A model generated the notes under the pieces. It did not search any database and was not told where the DNA came from. It was given only the letters and a program-made list of their open reading frames with translations. From Cladorhizidae sp. MBARI D1340-BT2 (Eukaryota > Porifera > Demospongiae > Poecilosclerida > Cladorhizidae), in the NCBI GenBank assembly GCA_028752905.1, contig JAQNBH010000132.1:434001-498000 (forward strand): a DNA stretch of 64,000 nucleotides. The letters are read 5' to 3'. Made by a program: the position numbers and the translations under genes. This document shows, piece after piece, positions 23,565 to 35,195 of the stretch (position 1 is its first letter; every line of letters begins with the position of its first letter).

Positions 23565-24640
23565 CCCTTTAACTGCGTTTGTCGACTATAGTCGCCTCAA
23601 TTGAACTTCACGTAATTGCGGAGGGCGACTATAGTCGCCCGCTCCTTGCTAAATTATTAGTTGGATCTCGAGCATTGGCGCTAACTTAGCTTTGAGCATC
23701 ATGTTTTTTTTGTGCGGTGATCGGCACCTTCTTGTTCTAGAGCAGACGTTTCTTACGTTGACTTGCCATTCTAAGCTTCTTACTTGCTTTTGCAGCGCCG
23801 ACTATTCCAGCTCACAAATTCTTTCTCTTTTCCAATCTTGCTCACCTCGCCCAACCCTGAACTCTCAACTGTTTGCAAGCTCTGCGCAGTTCTAGTTGCT
23901 GAACTCCACCTTCTTGATCTCACAACTCCACCCTCCAAATTTGCCCACAAGCTCCTCCCTGAAGAATTTCATTATTAGCAATTTTAGACTTTCCTCTGAA
24001 CCCTAGACCTTATCAAGTTCATGGATGAACTAGATGGTGATATATATAAGTGATGGTTACCTTGAAGGAAAGTTATTTACTACAGCAAGAGCAATAAAAA
24101 TACAACAATATAAATAACCAATAAATATTCTTTTATTATAGATGTTGGAGATGAAGGTGCTGATAATGAATGTGAAGAGGACGAGGTTCCAGGTGAAGAG
24201 GGCGAGGTTCCAGGTGAAGAGGGCGAGGTTCCAGGTGAAGAGGGCGAGGTTCCAGGTGAAGAGGGCGAGGTTCCAGGTGAAGAGGTTAAGAGATACGAGA
24301 TGAAGAGTGCGTGGTTCAAGGTGGGGGGCATGAGGTTCAATGTGATGGGTGGGATGATGTTAGTTTGCATGGTGAGGATGGAGCGGGAGGTGGTTATGAC
24401 GTAGACGAGGAAGAAGGCGATGCAAGTGGCATGGTGGTATCTTCTGTTCTTCTGTTGGTGGGCCTAATAAGGTGTGGTCGAGCCTCTGGATGCTTTCGAG
24501 CAATTATTCACGTCAATATCATCAAGGATATCTGGTGTGAAACGAACCGGTATGAGAAACAGTACTTGGCAAGTCACCAGCCGCACCTTGACGAACACCA
24601 ACGAGCAAGAGAGCATGACTTCATCAGCCACCTATATATA
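23565..24640 (+). mobile_element. piggyBac family C 5' half (copy 1)
   Basis: Starts directly after TTAA (23561-23564) with CCCTTTAACTGCG. Subterminal palindromes follow: CGACTATAGTCG (23583-23594) and GGGCGACTATAGTCGCCC (23623-23640). An acceptor TTATTATAG at 24141 opens an acidic exon. The opposite terminus was not found; the body ends in a 54-bp array. Confidence 0.7.
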
Positions 24641-24650
24641 TATATAGAGC
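24142..24650 (+). pseudogene. piggyBac family C transposase N-terminus (copy 1)
   Basis: The exon begins DVGDEGADNECEEDEVPGEE with five EEGEVPG units from a 21-bp repeat. It then shifts frame to reach HEVQCDGWDDVSLHGEDGAG and an acidic DVDEEEGDASG. Another frame ends DIWCETNRYEKQYLASHQ, the ETNxYxxQ block of piggyBac N-terminal domains. No DDE core follows; a satellite array replaces it. Confidence 0.7.
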
Positions 24651-26915
24651 AAGTTATGATGGCGTGCCACTAGTGTCCTCTCTCATTATATATATATATA
24701 GAGCAAGTTATGATGGCGTGCCACTAGTGTCCTCTCTCATTATATATATATATAGAGCAAGTTATGATGGCGTGCCACTAGTGTCCTCTCTCATTATATA
24801 TATATATAGAGCAAGTTATGATGGCGTGCCACTAGTGTCCTCTCTCATTATATATATATATATTGAGCAAGTTATGATGGCTTGCCACTAGTGTCCTCTC
24901 TCAGTATATATATATATTGAGCAAGTTATGATGGCGTGCCACTAGTGTCTTCTCTCATTATATATATATATATTGAGCAAGTTATGATGGCGTGCCACTA
25001 GTGTCCTCTCTCATTACATATATATATATTGAGCAAGTTATGATGGCGTGCCACTAGTGTCCTCTCTCATTATATATATATATATTGAGCAAGTTATGAT
25101 GGCGTGCCACTAGTGTCCTCTCTCATTATATATATATATAGAGAGCAAGTTATGATGGCATGCCACTAGAGTCTTCTCTCATTATATATATATATTGAGC
25201 AAGTTATGATGGCGTGCCACTAGTGTCCTCTCTCATTATATATATATATATTGAGCAAGTTATGATGGCGTGCCACTAGTGTCCTCTCTCATTATATATA
25301 TATATATTGAGCAAGTTATGATGGCGTGCCACTAGTGTCCTCTCTCATTATATATATATAGAGAGCAAGTTATGATGGCGAGCCACTAGTGTCCTCTCTC
25401 ATTATATATATATATATAGAGCAAGTTATGATGGCATGCCACTAGAGTCTTCTCTCATTATATATATATATATATATTGAGCAAGTTATGATGGCGTGCC
25501 ACTAGTGTTTTCTCTCATTATATATATATTGAGCAAGTTATGATGGCATGCCACTAGAGTCTTCTCTCATTATATATATATATATATATTGAGCAAGTTA
25601 TGATGGCGTGCCACTAGTGTTTTCTCTCATTATATATATATTGAGCAAGTTATGATGGCATGCCACTAGAGTCTTCTCTCATTATATATATATATATATA
25701 TATAGAGAAAGTTATGATGGCGTGCCACTAGTGTCCTCTCTCATTATATATATATAGAGAGAGAGAGCAAGTTATGATGGCGTGCCACTAGTGTCTTCTC
25801 TCATTATATATATATATATTGAGCAAGTTATGATGGCGTGCCACTAGTGTCCTCTCTCATTATATATATATATATTGAGCAAGTTATGATGGCGTGCCAC
25901 TAGTGTCCTCTCTCATTATATATATATATATATTGAGCAAGTTATGATGGCATGCCGCTAGTGTATATATATATATATAGAGCAAGTTATGATGGCGTGC
26001 CACTAGTGTCTTCTCTCATTATATATATATATTGAGCAAGTTATGATGGCATGCCACTAGTGTCCTCTCTCATTATATATATATATAGAGCAAGTTATGA
26101 TGGCATGCCACTAGTGTCCTCTCTCATTATATATATATATAGAGCAAGTTATGATGGCGTGCCACTAGTGTCCTCTCTCATTATATATATATATATTGAG
26201 CAAGTTATGATGGCGTGCCACTAGTGTCCTCTCTCATTAAATATATAGTTATGATGGCGTGCCACTAGTGTCCTCTCTCATTATATATATATATTGAGCA
26301 AGTTATGATGGCGTGCCACTAGTGTCCTCTCTCATTATATATATATAGAGCAAGTTATGATGGCGTGCCACTAGTGTCCTCTCTCATTATATATATATAT
26401 TGAGCAAGTTATGATGGCGTGCCACTAGTGTCCTCTCTCATTATATATATATATATTGAGCAAGTTATGATGGCGTGCCACTAGTGTCCTCTCTCATTAT
26501 ATATATATATATTGAGCAAGTTATGATGGCGTGCCACTAGTGTCCTCTCTCATTATATATATATATATTGAGCAAGTTATGATGGCGTGCCACTAGTGTC
26601 CTCTCTCATTATATATATATAGAGAGCAAGTTATGATGGCATGCCACTAGTGTCCTCTCTCATTATATATATATATAGAGCAAGTTATGATGGCGTGCCA
26701 CTAGTGTCCTCTCTCATTATATATATATATTGAGCAAGTTATGATGGCGTGCCACTAGTGTCCTCTCTCATTATATATATATATATATATATATAGAGCA
26801 AGTTATGATGGCGTGCCACTAGTGTTTTCTCTCATTATATATATATTGAGCAAGTTATGATGGCGTGCCACTAGTGTCCTCTCTCATTATATATATAGAG
26901 AGAGAGCAAGTTATC
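24630..26915. repeat. 54-bp satellite array next to family C (copy 1)
   Basis: About 42 units of GAGCAAGTTATGATGGCGTG + CCACTAGTGTCCTCTCTCATT joined by (TA)n runs of variable length and TTGAG or AGAG linkers. The first unit continues directly from the transposase frame, so the array probably grew from the element's own coding sequence. Confidence 0.95.
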
Positions 26916-27854
26916 TACCTAGGCACAGCTTGTAAGTAATGTAGCAAGTGAACTTCGATGAGAGCTAAGAAGTTGATTTACCCGCTAGGTTCACTGTTGT
27001 ATCACTACAATTACTACCAGTAAAACAAACGCTAGCGCTAGCTAGAGCTACTGCTGGATAGAGCGACACTAGCTAGCTAGATCTACTGCTAGCTACAAAT
27101 GAATGACGCTAGCGCTATCTAGATGGACTGCTGGCTACCAAAGAAACTAAAAGCTTGATTACTAAAAACGAAGGCTGGCTATACGGATCACAAAGCAAGC
27201 AAAAAGAAAGTAACTAAACAATTCTAATTACAGCTCACCATTTATCTTTACACGAAGAAAAATCCAGAGTCCAAGGTAGAGTTTATATTCTCCCCCAATC
27301 TTTGATGAGTCTTCAAGGCAACTTTTCGAATCCGGAAGAACAGAGAAAGGAGAAATAGAGGCGCATAAAGACAGGACACTCGCCAACACGTGGAGCAGCC
27401 ATATTGTCCCAAAAATAGTCCCGCAAGGAGGGTTCGGTTCAATTATTGCGTTACGCACGCGTAGGGTTAAGCAAACCATTCAAAGCTCTAGCAGCTTCTC
27501 TAGCACAAGTTTGAAAAGTCATTCTGCAGCTGTTGTTGTTACTGTGGTAACGTGTTATAAAGGCGCGCGGGTAACTCCCATACTTCCGTGTGCACGTAGT
27601 ATTCTTCCGCCGGCAGTTAAACTTCAATCTCGGTTACGCGTAGAGAAGAATTGAGTCAGAGTTTTCTAAGGCTACGCTCGGCAAGAAGCAGACGCTTTTA
27701 GGTCATCAAACTTCACAGAAAGTTAGCTAAAAGATAATAGATACTTATAAGCTAATAAAATGGATTTTATAAAATTTTGGCCTAGGCACTGTTTTAGGTT
27801 GTATCTCAATTTCAATATCTGCGCGAAGTGGGCCCTTTTCCCAGAGCCTGTCAC
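26916..27854. other. Right part of the 7-kb element
   Basis: GCTAGCGCTAGCTAGAG-type palindromic words (27025-27130), then a region with a minus-strand open frame at 27228-27479 (MVCLTLRVRNAIIEPNPPCG...) that I do not recognise. TTATAAAGGCGCGCGGG near 27553 could be a plus-strand TATA element. The last 34 bp are the terminal repeat. Confidence 0.4.
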
Positions 27855-27915
27855 ATATATGCATGCTTACTAATGAGTCATCAATGCAGTAGATATATAC
27901 ATGCTTACTAATGTG
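27855..27915. repeat. 38-bp tandem repeat, right part
   Basis: About one and a half further units of the array interrupted at 20897. Confidence 0.85.
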
Positions 27916-28135
27916 TATGTATGTGTGTATGTAGGTATGTACGGACGGACAGATGGACGCTAAGGTATGTATAATGTATGTTTGTGTGTATAATGTATGT
28001 AGGTGAGTATCTATGTGTGTATAATGTATGTGTAATGTATATTATGTAGGTGTGTATATTGTATGTATGTAGGTATATGTGTATAATGTATGTATATAAT
28101 GTATGTAGGTAAGTTTCAGTTTATCGTTTACAGTT
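27916..28135. repeat. GTATGTAGGT-type simple array, short
   Basis: Irregular TATGTATGTGTGTATG and AATGTATG words with GACGGACAGATGGACG. It is a shorter relative of 30950-33580. Confidence 0.85.
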
Positions 28136-28152
28136 TATTGTTTACTGCTTAA

Positions 28153-29262
28153 CCCTTCAACTGCGTTTGTCGACTAAAGTCGCCTCAATTGAACTTGACG
28201 TAATTGCGGAGCGCGACTATAGTCGCCCGCTCCTTGCTAAATTATTAGTTGGATCTCGAGCATTGGCGCTAACTTAGCTTTGCGCATCATGGTTTTTTTG
28301 TGCGGTGATCGGCACCTTCTTGTTCTAGAGCAGACGTTTCTTGCGTTGACTTGCCATTCTAAGCTTCTTACTTGCTTTTGCAGCGCCGACTATTCCACCT
28401 CACAAATACTTTCTCTTTTCAAATCTTGCTCACCTCGCCCAACCCTGAACTCTCAACTGTTTGCAAGCTCTGCGTAGTTCTAGTTGCTGAACTCCACCTT
28501 CTTGATCTCACAACTCCACCCTCCAAATTTACCCACAAGCTCCTCCCTGAAGAATTTCATTATTAGCAATTTTAGACTTTCCTCTGAACCCTAGACCTTA
28601 TCAAGTTCATGGATGAACTAGATGGTGATATATATAAGTGATGGAGACTTTGATGGTTACCTTGAAGGAAAGTTATTTACTACAGCAAGAGCAATAAAAT
28701 ACAACAATATAAATAACCAATAAATATTCATTTTATTATAGATGTTGGAGATGAAGGTGCTGATAATGAATGTGAAGAGGACGAGGTTCCAGGTGAAGAG
28801 GGCGAGGTTCCAGGTGAAGAGGATGCGAGGTTCCAGGTGAAGAGGGCGAGGTTCCAGGTGAAGAGGGCGAGGTTCCAGGTGAAGAGGGCGAGATTCCAGG
28901 TGAAGAGGTTAAGATTCCAGGTGAAGAGGTTAAGATACGAGATGAAGAGTGCGGTGGGGGGCATGAGGTTCAATGTGATGGGTGGGATGATGTTAGTTTG
29001 CATGGTGAGGATGGAGCGGGAGGTGGTTATGACGTAGACATAGACGAGGAAGAAGGCGATGCAAGTGGCATGGTGGTATCTTCTGTTCTTGGGCCTAATA
29101 AGGTGTGGTCGAGCCTCTGGATGCTTTCGAGCAATTATTCACGTCAATATATCATCAAGGATATCTGGTGTGAAACGAACCGGTATGGGAAACAGTACTT
29201 GGCAAGTCACCAGCAGCACCTTGACGAACACCAACGAGCAAGAGAGCATGACTTCATCAGCC
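28153..29262 (+). mobile_element. piggyBac family C 5' half (copy 2)
   Basis: Begins CCCTTCAACTGCG after TTAA (28149-28152) and follows copy 1 almost base for base. The first subterminal palindrome has one change (GACTAAAGTC) while the second remains GCGACTATAGTCGC. Confidence 0.7.
28742..29262 (+). pseudogene. piggyBac family C transposase N-terminus (copy 2)
   Basis: Same acidic exon with about seven 21-bp repeat units, but GAGGATGCGAGG shifts the frame inside the repeat. The ETNRYGKQYLASHQQHLDEH block is present in a frame that also contains GPNKVWSSLWMLSSNYSRQY. Confidence 0.7.
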
Positions 29263-29815
29263 ACCTATATATATATAGAGCAAGTTATGATGGCATACCA
29301 CTAGTGTCCTCTCTCATTATATATATATATATTGAGCAAGTTATGATGGCGTGCCACTAGTGTCCTCTCTCATTATATATATATAGAGCAAGTTATGATG
29401 GCGTGCCACTAGTGTCCTCTCTCATTATATATATATATTGAGCAAGTTATGATGGCGTGCCACTAGTGTCCTCTCTCATTATATATATATATATTGAGCA
29501 AGTTATGATGGCGTGCCACTAGTGTCCTCTCTCATTATATATATATATATTGAGCAAGTTATGATGGCGTGCCACTAGTGTCCTCTCTCATTATATATAT
29601 ATATATTGAGCAAGTTATGATGGCGTGCCACTAGTGTCCTCTCTCATTATATATATATTGAGCAAGTTATGATGGCGTGCCACTAGTGTCCTCTCTCATT
29701 AAATATATATATAGAGCAAGTTATGATGGCGTGCCACTAGTGTCCTCTCTCATTATATATATATATTGAGCAAGTTATGATGGCGTGCCACTAGTGTCCT
29801 CTCTCATTACATATA
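29263..29815. repeat. 54-bp satellite array next to family C (copy 2)
   Basis: About ten units of the same 54-bp repeat as 24630-26915, again starting inside the transposase frame. Confidence 0.95.
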
Positions 29816-29819
29816 TAAT

Positions 29820-29971
29820 ATTACAATATCACTCGTATGCTCACCTAAACAAGCCTCCCAAATAGAAAACAAAAGCAATTAAAAATCAGGTGATTTCAAA
29901 AACGGGTGATTCAATAAACAGCCTCCGCGTACAGGGGAAATTACTGGGTAAATCCCTTCGCAGCCAAAGAG
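29820..29971. mobile_element. piggyBac family D right end only
   Basis: Matches the last 150 bp of the family D element (AAAACGGGTGATTCAATAAA, CCCTTCGCAGCCAAAGAG) and is followed by TTAA at 29972-29975. The rest of the element is missing. Confidence 0.8.
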
Positions 29972-29975
29972 TTAA

Positions 29976-30433
29976 CAATTGTTTTCAAGTAAAAAAAAAA
30001 TTTTTTATAGTAAAGGCACTATCATGAACTTACACTATTATAATGCGGTATCGCAGCAATGAGTTAGACAACTAGCCAATCGCGCGAATAAAAAGGCTGA
30101 CGCGTCGCCGTTCAGAGCAGAGTTATGCGCACGCACCTTTTGACGCGGTATAACACGTGGTATAAATAACACGTGCATAAAACGTGGCGATTTGTCTCGC
30201 GATGTATAAAGGACAACCATTGGCTATTCAAGACAGTTGCGCTCGCCATTCCGAATCACAGAAGTTATGCAGGAGGATCTCTGAAGGAAACATCAGCTGC
30301 TCGCCATTGGAATCACAGAAGTTTTGCTGGAGGATCTCTGAAGGAAACATCAGCTGCTCGCCACTCGAATCACAGATGTTTTGCTGGCGGATGACTTTTA
30401 GGAAAGCTCTGAAGGAAACAATCCTAAGCAGAA
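29976..30433 (+). promoter_or_regulatory. Promoter-like module (copy 2)
   Basis: Same flank (CAATTGTTTTCAAG), two CACGTG boxes, TATAAAG at 30205, three 57-bp exon units, and a GTAAGT donor at 30434. Confidence 0.4.
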
Positions 30434-30569
30434 GTAAGTTGCTACCGTACTCAGTGTTTAGCTCTAGGTGTGTTAGCTCTAGGTGTGTAGCTGTAGCTTT
30501 AGCACGGCTTGGTTTTAGCGCAGCTTTGTGTTCTTAGCACAGCTTTGTGGTCTTATCACAGCTTTGTGG

Positions 30570-30932
30570 TCTTAGCTTGCTCGCTCCTAGCTTGCTCCCT
30601 CGCTCTTAGCTTGCTTGCTCGCTCTTAGCTTGCTCCCTCGCTCTTAGATTGCTCCCTCGCTATTAGATTGCTCCCTCGCTCTTAGCTTGCTCCCTCGCTC
30701 TTAGCTTGCTCCCTCGCTCTTAGCTTGCTCCCTCGCTCTTAGCTTGCTCCCTCGCTCTTAGCTTGCTCCCTCGCTCTTAGCTTGCTCCCTCCTCTTAGCT
30801 TGCTCCCTCGCTCTTAGCTTGCTCCCTCGCTCTTAGCTTGCTCCCTCGCTCTTAGCTTGCTCTTAGCTTGCTCCCTCGCTCTTAGCTTGCTCCCTCCTCT
30901 TAGATTGCTCCCTCGCTCTTAGCTTGCTCCTT
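30570..30932. repeat. 19-bp tandem array (copy 2)
   Basis: About 19 units of CTTAGCTTGCTCCCTCGCT. It ends in CTTAAGGGGGGAGTAGACCA, after which the sequence switches abruptly to the 54-bp palindrome. Confidence 0.95.
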
Positions 30933-30949
30933 AAGGGGGGAGTAGACCA

Positions 30950-31003
30950 TTTACATACTTACCTTACCGTCCATCCGGATGGACGGTAAGGTAAGTATGT
31001 AAA
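30950..31003. repeat. 54-bp perfect palindrome
   Basis: The left half TTTACATACTTACCTTACCG + TCCATCC is exactly reverse-complementary to the right half, with no spacer (centre between 30976 and 30977). Confidence 0.95.
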
Positions 31004-33580
31004 GGTAAGTATGTAATGTATGTAGGTAAGTATGTATATTGTATGTAGGTAAGTATGTATATTGTATGTAGGTAAGTACATATGTGTGTATAATGTATGT
31101 ATTTAATGTATGTATGAATAATGTATATATGTGTATGTATGTGTGTATGTGTGTATATATGTGTGTATGTATGTGTGTATGTAGGTATGTCAAGACGGAC
31201 GGATGGACGGTAAGGTAAGTATGTAAAGGTAAGTAAGTAATGTATGTAGGTAAGTATGTATATTGTATGTAGGTAAGTATGTATATTGTATGTAGGTAAG
31301 TACATATGTGTGTATAATGTATGTGTTTAATGTATGTATGCATAATGTATATATGTGTGTGTGTATGTGTGTATGTGTGTATATATGTGTGTATGTATGT
31401 GTGTATGTAGGTATGTCAAGACGGACGGATGGACGGAAAGGTAAGTATGTAATGTATGTAGGTAAGTATGTATATTGTATGTAGGTAAGTATGTATATTG
31501 TATGTAGGTAAGTACATATGTGTGTATAATGTATGTGTTTAATGTATGTATGCATAATGTATATATGTGTGTATGTATGTGTGTACTTACCTACATACAA
31601 TATACATACTTACCTACATACAATATACATACTTACCTACATACATTACATACTTACCTTTACATACTTACCTCGTCCATCCGGATGGACGGTAAGGTAA
31701 GTATGTAAAGGTAAGTATGTAATGTATGTAGGTAAGTATGTATATTGTATGTAGGTAAGTATGTATATTGTATGTAGGTAAGTACATATGTGTGTATAAT
31801 GTATGTGTTTAATGTATGTATGCATAATGTATATATGTGTGTATGTGTGTATGTCTGTATGTAGGTATGTCAAGACGGACGGATGGACGGTAAGGTAAGT
31901 ATGTAAAGGTAAGTAAGTAATGTATGTAGGTAAGTACATATGTGTGTATAATGTATGTGTTTAATGTATGTATGCATAATGTATATATGTGTGTATATAT
32001 GTGTGTATGTATGTGTGTACTTACCTACATACAATATACATACTTACCTACATACAATATACATACTTACCTACATACATTACATACTTATCTTTACATA
32101 CTTACCTCGTCCATCCGGATGGACGGTAAGGTAAGTATGTAAAGGTAAGTATGTAATGTATGTAGGTAAAAGTATGTATATTGTATGTAGGTAAGTATCT
32201 ATATTGTATGTAGGTAAGTACATATGTGTGTATAATGTATGTGTTTAATATAATGTATATATGTGTATGTATGTGTGTATATATGTATGTATGTGTGTAT
32301 GTAGGTATGTCAAGACGGACGGATGGACGGTAAGGTAAGTATGTAAAGGTAAGTAAGTATGTTGTATGTAGGTAAGTATGTATATTGTATGTAGGTAAGT
32401 AGATATGTGTGTATAATGTATGTGTTTAATGTATGTATGCATAATGTATATATGTATGTATGTGTGTATATATGTGTGTATGTATGTGTGTATGTATTTG
32501 TGTATGTAGGTATGTCAAGACGGACGGATGGACGGTAAGGTAAGTATGTAAAGGTAAGTATGTATATTGTATGTAGGTAAGTATGTATATTGTATGTAGG
32601 TAAGTACATGTGTGTATAATGTATGTGTTTAATGTATGTATGCATAATGTATATATGTGTGTATATATGTGTGTATGTATGTGTGTACTTACCTACATAC
32701 AATATACATACTTACCTACATACAATATACATACTTACCTACATACATTACATACTTATCTTTACATACTTACCTCGTCCATCCGGATGGACGGTAAGGT
32801 AAGTATGTAAAGGTAAGTATGTAATGTATGTAGGTAAAAGTATGTATATTGTATGTAGGTAAGTATCTATATTGTATGTAGGTAAGTACATATGTGTATA
32901 ATGTATGTGTTTAATGTATGTATGCATAATGTATATATGTGTGTATATGTGTGTATGTAGGTATGTCAAGACGGACGGTAAGGTAAGTATGTAAAGGTAA
33001 GTAAGTATGTATATTGTATGTATGTATGTGTTTAATGTATGTATGCATAATGTATATATGTGTGTATGTATGTGTGTATATATGTGTGTATGTAGGTATG
33101 TCAAGACGGACGGATGGACGGTAAGGTAAGTATGTAAAGGTAAGTAATAATGATGTATATTGTATGTAGGTAGTATAATGTATGTGTTTAATGTATGTAT
33201 GCATAATGTATATATGTGTATATATGTGTGTATGTATGTGTATGTGTGTACTTACCTACATACAATATACATACTTACCTACATACAATATACATACTTA
33301 CCTACATACATTACATACTTACCTTTACATACTTACCTCGTCCATCCGGATGGACGGTAAGGTAAGTATGTAAAGGTAAGTATGTAATGTATGTAGGTAA
33401 GTATGTATATTGTATGTAGGTAAGTATGTATATTGTATGTAGGTAGGTATGTGTATAATGTATATGCATATGTGTGTGTGTATGTGTGTATGTAGGTATG
33501 CAAAGACGGACGGACGGACGAATGGACAGTAAGGTATGTATGTGTGTGTATAATGTATGTATGTATGTATGTATAATGCA
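30950..33580. repeat. GTATGTAGGTAAG higher-order array with inverted segments
   Basis: Units of about 180-240 bp contain GTAAGGTAAGTATGTAAAGG, repeated GTATATTGTATGTAGGTAAG, a TGTGTATAATGTATG part and GACGGACGGATGGACGG. Four segments of about 100 bp (near 31583, 32018, 32687 and 33249) are inverted, each ending at a CGTCCATCCGGATGGACG centre. Confidence 0.95.
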
Positions 33581-33589
33581 TTACAAAAT

Positions 33590-33810
33590 AAATAAAATTA
33601 GAATAAATATTCAATAAAATTAGAATAAATATTCAATAAAATTAGAATAAATATTCAATAAAATTAGAATAAATATTCAATAAAATTAGAATAAATATTC
33701 AATAAAAAAAAATAATAAAAAAAAAAATACCAAAATTAATTTAAAAAAATTAAAAAATAATAATAAAAAGAATTAAAATAAAATAATTTTAAAAATATTT
33801 AATAAAAAAA
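33590..33810. repeat. AT-rich 23-bp repeat and A-rich tract
   Basis: About five units of ATAAATATTCAATAAAATTA-GA followed by irregular A-rich DNA. Confidence 0.9.
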
Positions 33811-34609
33811 CACCTGTTGTGTGGTGCTGTCTGTGTGGTGCTGTCGTTTGATGTTGTGTGTCGGGCAATATAGCCATACCTCCTCGTGGTGCTCGATGGT
33901 AACAAGAGATGCTAGTTTCTTGGCTAAATGGCTATAAGTTATTGTATTATGTTCATTCTCAATAACATTATCCAGCCCATACAGTGTGTCATATATATAT
34001 ATATATAATAATAGTCACATTGTGTCAAATAATACATATGTAAACAATATACTCAGGATTATAAGCAATGTTCTTATGGTATGGAGACAGTGCACCTAAA
34101 ATGTCTCTTGGAGTATGATGCTCACTGGGTTGCTATCCTGGAGGAGGCAGCTTTGTATCTCAGGTCCGTGTTCAACTGGGATCTAAGTTTAGTCAAGAAG
34201 ATGGAAGGAAAGAAGCTGCTGGTGATCTTACAAATTATTATCTTATGCAGGGGGGATATTGTACGAGCAGGTGGGATATGGTATGAGCAGGGGAGGGATG
34301 TGATGTTCCTACGCTAACTCTCTTTTCACCCCAGCCACTTTATAGAAGCAGAATTGTTCCCTCCCACCTGTGCATGAAATAGCCATCTTGGATATTACCA
34401 GCTGAGTTCCTTAAACAGATGTACTAGCAGAATTTATCCCCCCATCCCACCCCACCCCCCAATGATCTGTTCTAGCTATAGCTTAGCAAGGTGCTCAAAC
34501 TTTCAGGACCTGATCTCTTTAGTGTGCCTAAAGACGGATGCTAGAGATATAATTTATATTTTTGGTCTAAAGCAATATTGTCAAGGATGCATTGTCCCCC
34601 CTCCCCCCC
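33811..34609. other. Unassigned single-copy region
   Basis: About 800 bp seen once in the window. A plus-strand open frame at 34081-34317 (METVHLKCLLEYDAHWVAIL...) has an ordinary amino-acid mix and no family I recognise. There are no splice or promoter signals I can support. Confidence 0.4.
34081..34317 (+). CDS. Hypothetical small open frame
   Basis: 78 codons from ATG to TAA, not composed of repeats: METVHLKCLLEYDAHWVAIL, AALYLRSVFNWDLSLVKKM, GKKLLVILQIIILCRGDIVR. A hydrophobic stretch (LLVILQIIILC) could be a buried strand or helix. Could be chance, a lost exon or an unknown gene part. Confidence 0.25.
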   Translation: METVHLKCLLEYDAHWVAILEEAALYLRSVFNWDLSLVKKMEGKKLLVILQIIILCRGDIVRAGGIWYEQGRDVMFLR

Positions 34610-34755
34610 TCGTCTGAACTAACACTGAAGGGTTCATACGTCTGAACTAACAGAAGGGTTGAAACCAATACAGAAGGGTTCATACGTCTGCTAACACAGA
34701 AGAGATCATACGTCTGAACTAACACAGAAGGTTCATACGTCTGCTAACACAGAAC
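34610..34755. repeat. Degenerate ~31-bp repeat
   Basis: About five units of CATACGTCTGAACTAACACA + GAAGGGTT. Confidence 0.85.
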
Positions 34756-34984
34756 AAATCTCGTGGACTGATTGAGCTCATCTTGTCAAAATGTATGATA
34801 ATTTCATATCTGCTGATCGCAGGCCTGCTATTAGTTTGCAGTTTTGGTCTCTTTCTATCGGTGTAATTCAACTTTTTTCTTATGTTTTCTTGTATATGAC
34901 TTGATTTACTAATCACCCTTGATTGCAACATGCATGACAAAATTTGTGAAAAAACATTTTAGGATGTCTATTGAATGGCATCAA

Positions 34985-35130
34985 AAGTGCTCTATCAGAG
35001 TGGGCCTATATCAACCAAAGCTCTATCAGAGTGGTCCTATACCAACCAGTGTTCTATCAGAGTGGGATTATATCAACAAGTGCTCTATCAGAGTGGGACT
35101 ATATCAACCAGTGTTCTATCAGAGTGGGCC
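34985..35130. repeat. 31-bp array, reverse orientation
   Basis: CTATCAGAGTGGGCCTATAT + CAACCAGTGCT units, the reverse complement of the array at 8855-9058. Confidence 0.9.
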
Positions 35131-35195
35131 TTATGATCTGCTATGATCTGCTATGATCTGCTATGATCTGCTATGATCTGCTATGATCTGCTATG
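35126..35195. repeat. 10-bp tandem array
   Basis: Seven units of TATGATCTGC. Confidence 0.95.

Larger units (their letters stand above)
20897..27854 (-). mobile_element. 7-kb DNA transposon with 34-bp terminal inverted repeats
   Basis: The left end starts GTGACAGGCTCTGCGAAAAG and the right end is the inverse of GTGACAGGCTCTGGGAAAAG. Both continue GGCCCACTTCGCGCA, giving one mismatch over about 34 bp and weaker similarity beyond. It sits inside the 38-bp array and is flanked by ATAT on both sides (20893-20896 and 27855-27858), a likely 4-bp target duplication. It contains a decayed minus-strand gene of a transposon-associated family, a 34-bp array, and a nested piggyBac family C fragment with its array. 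The superfamily is not assigned. Confidence 0.75.

Noticed and set aside
24630..26915. CRISPR-like regular repeats
   Set aside because: The intervals are (TA)n runs, not unique spacers, no cas genes are present and the DNA is eukaryotic. The arrays at 1-506 and 21355-22090 fail for the same reason.
30951..33614. Tyr/His/Thr-rich open frames (TYLHTIYILTYIQY)
   Set aside because: They arise from the GTATGTAGGTAAG array on both strands and change frame at each inverted segment.
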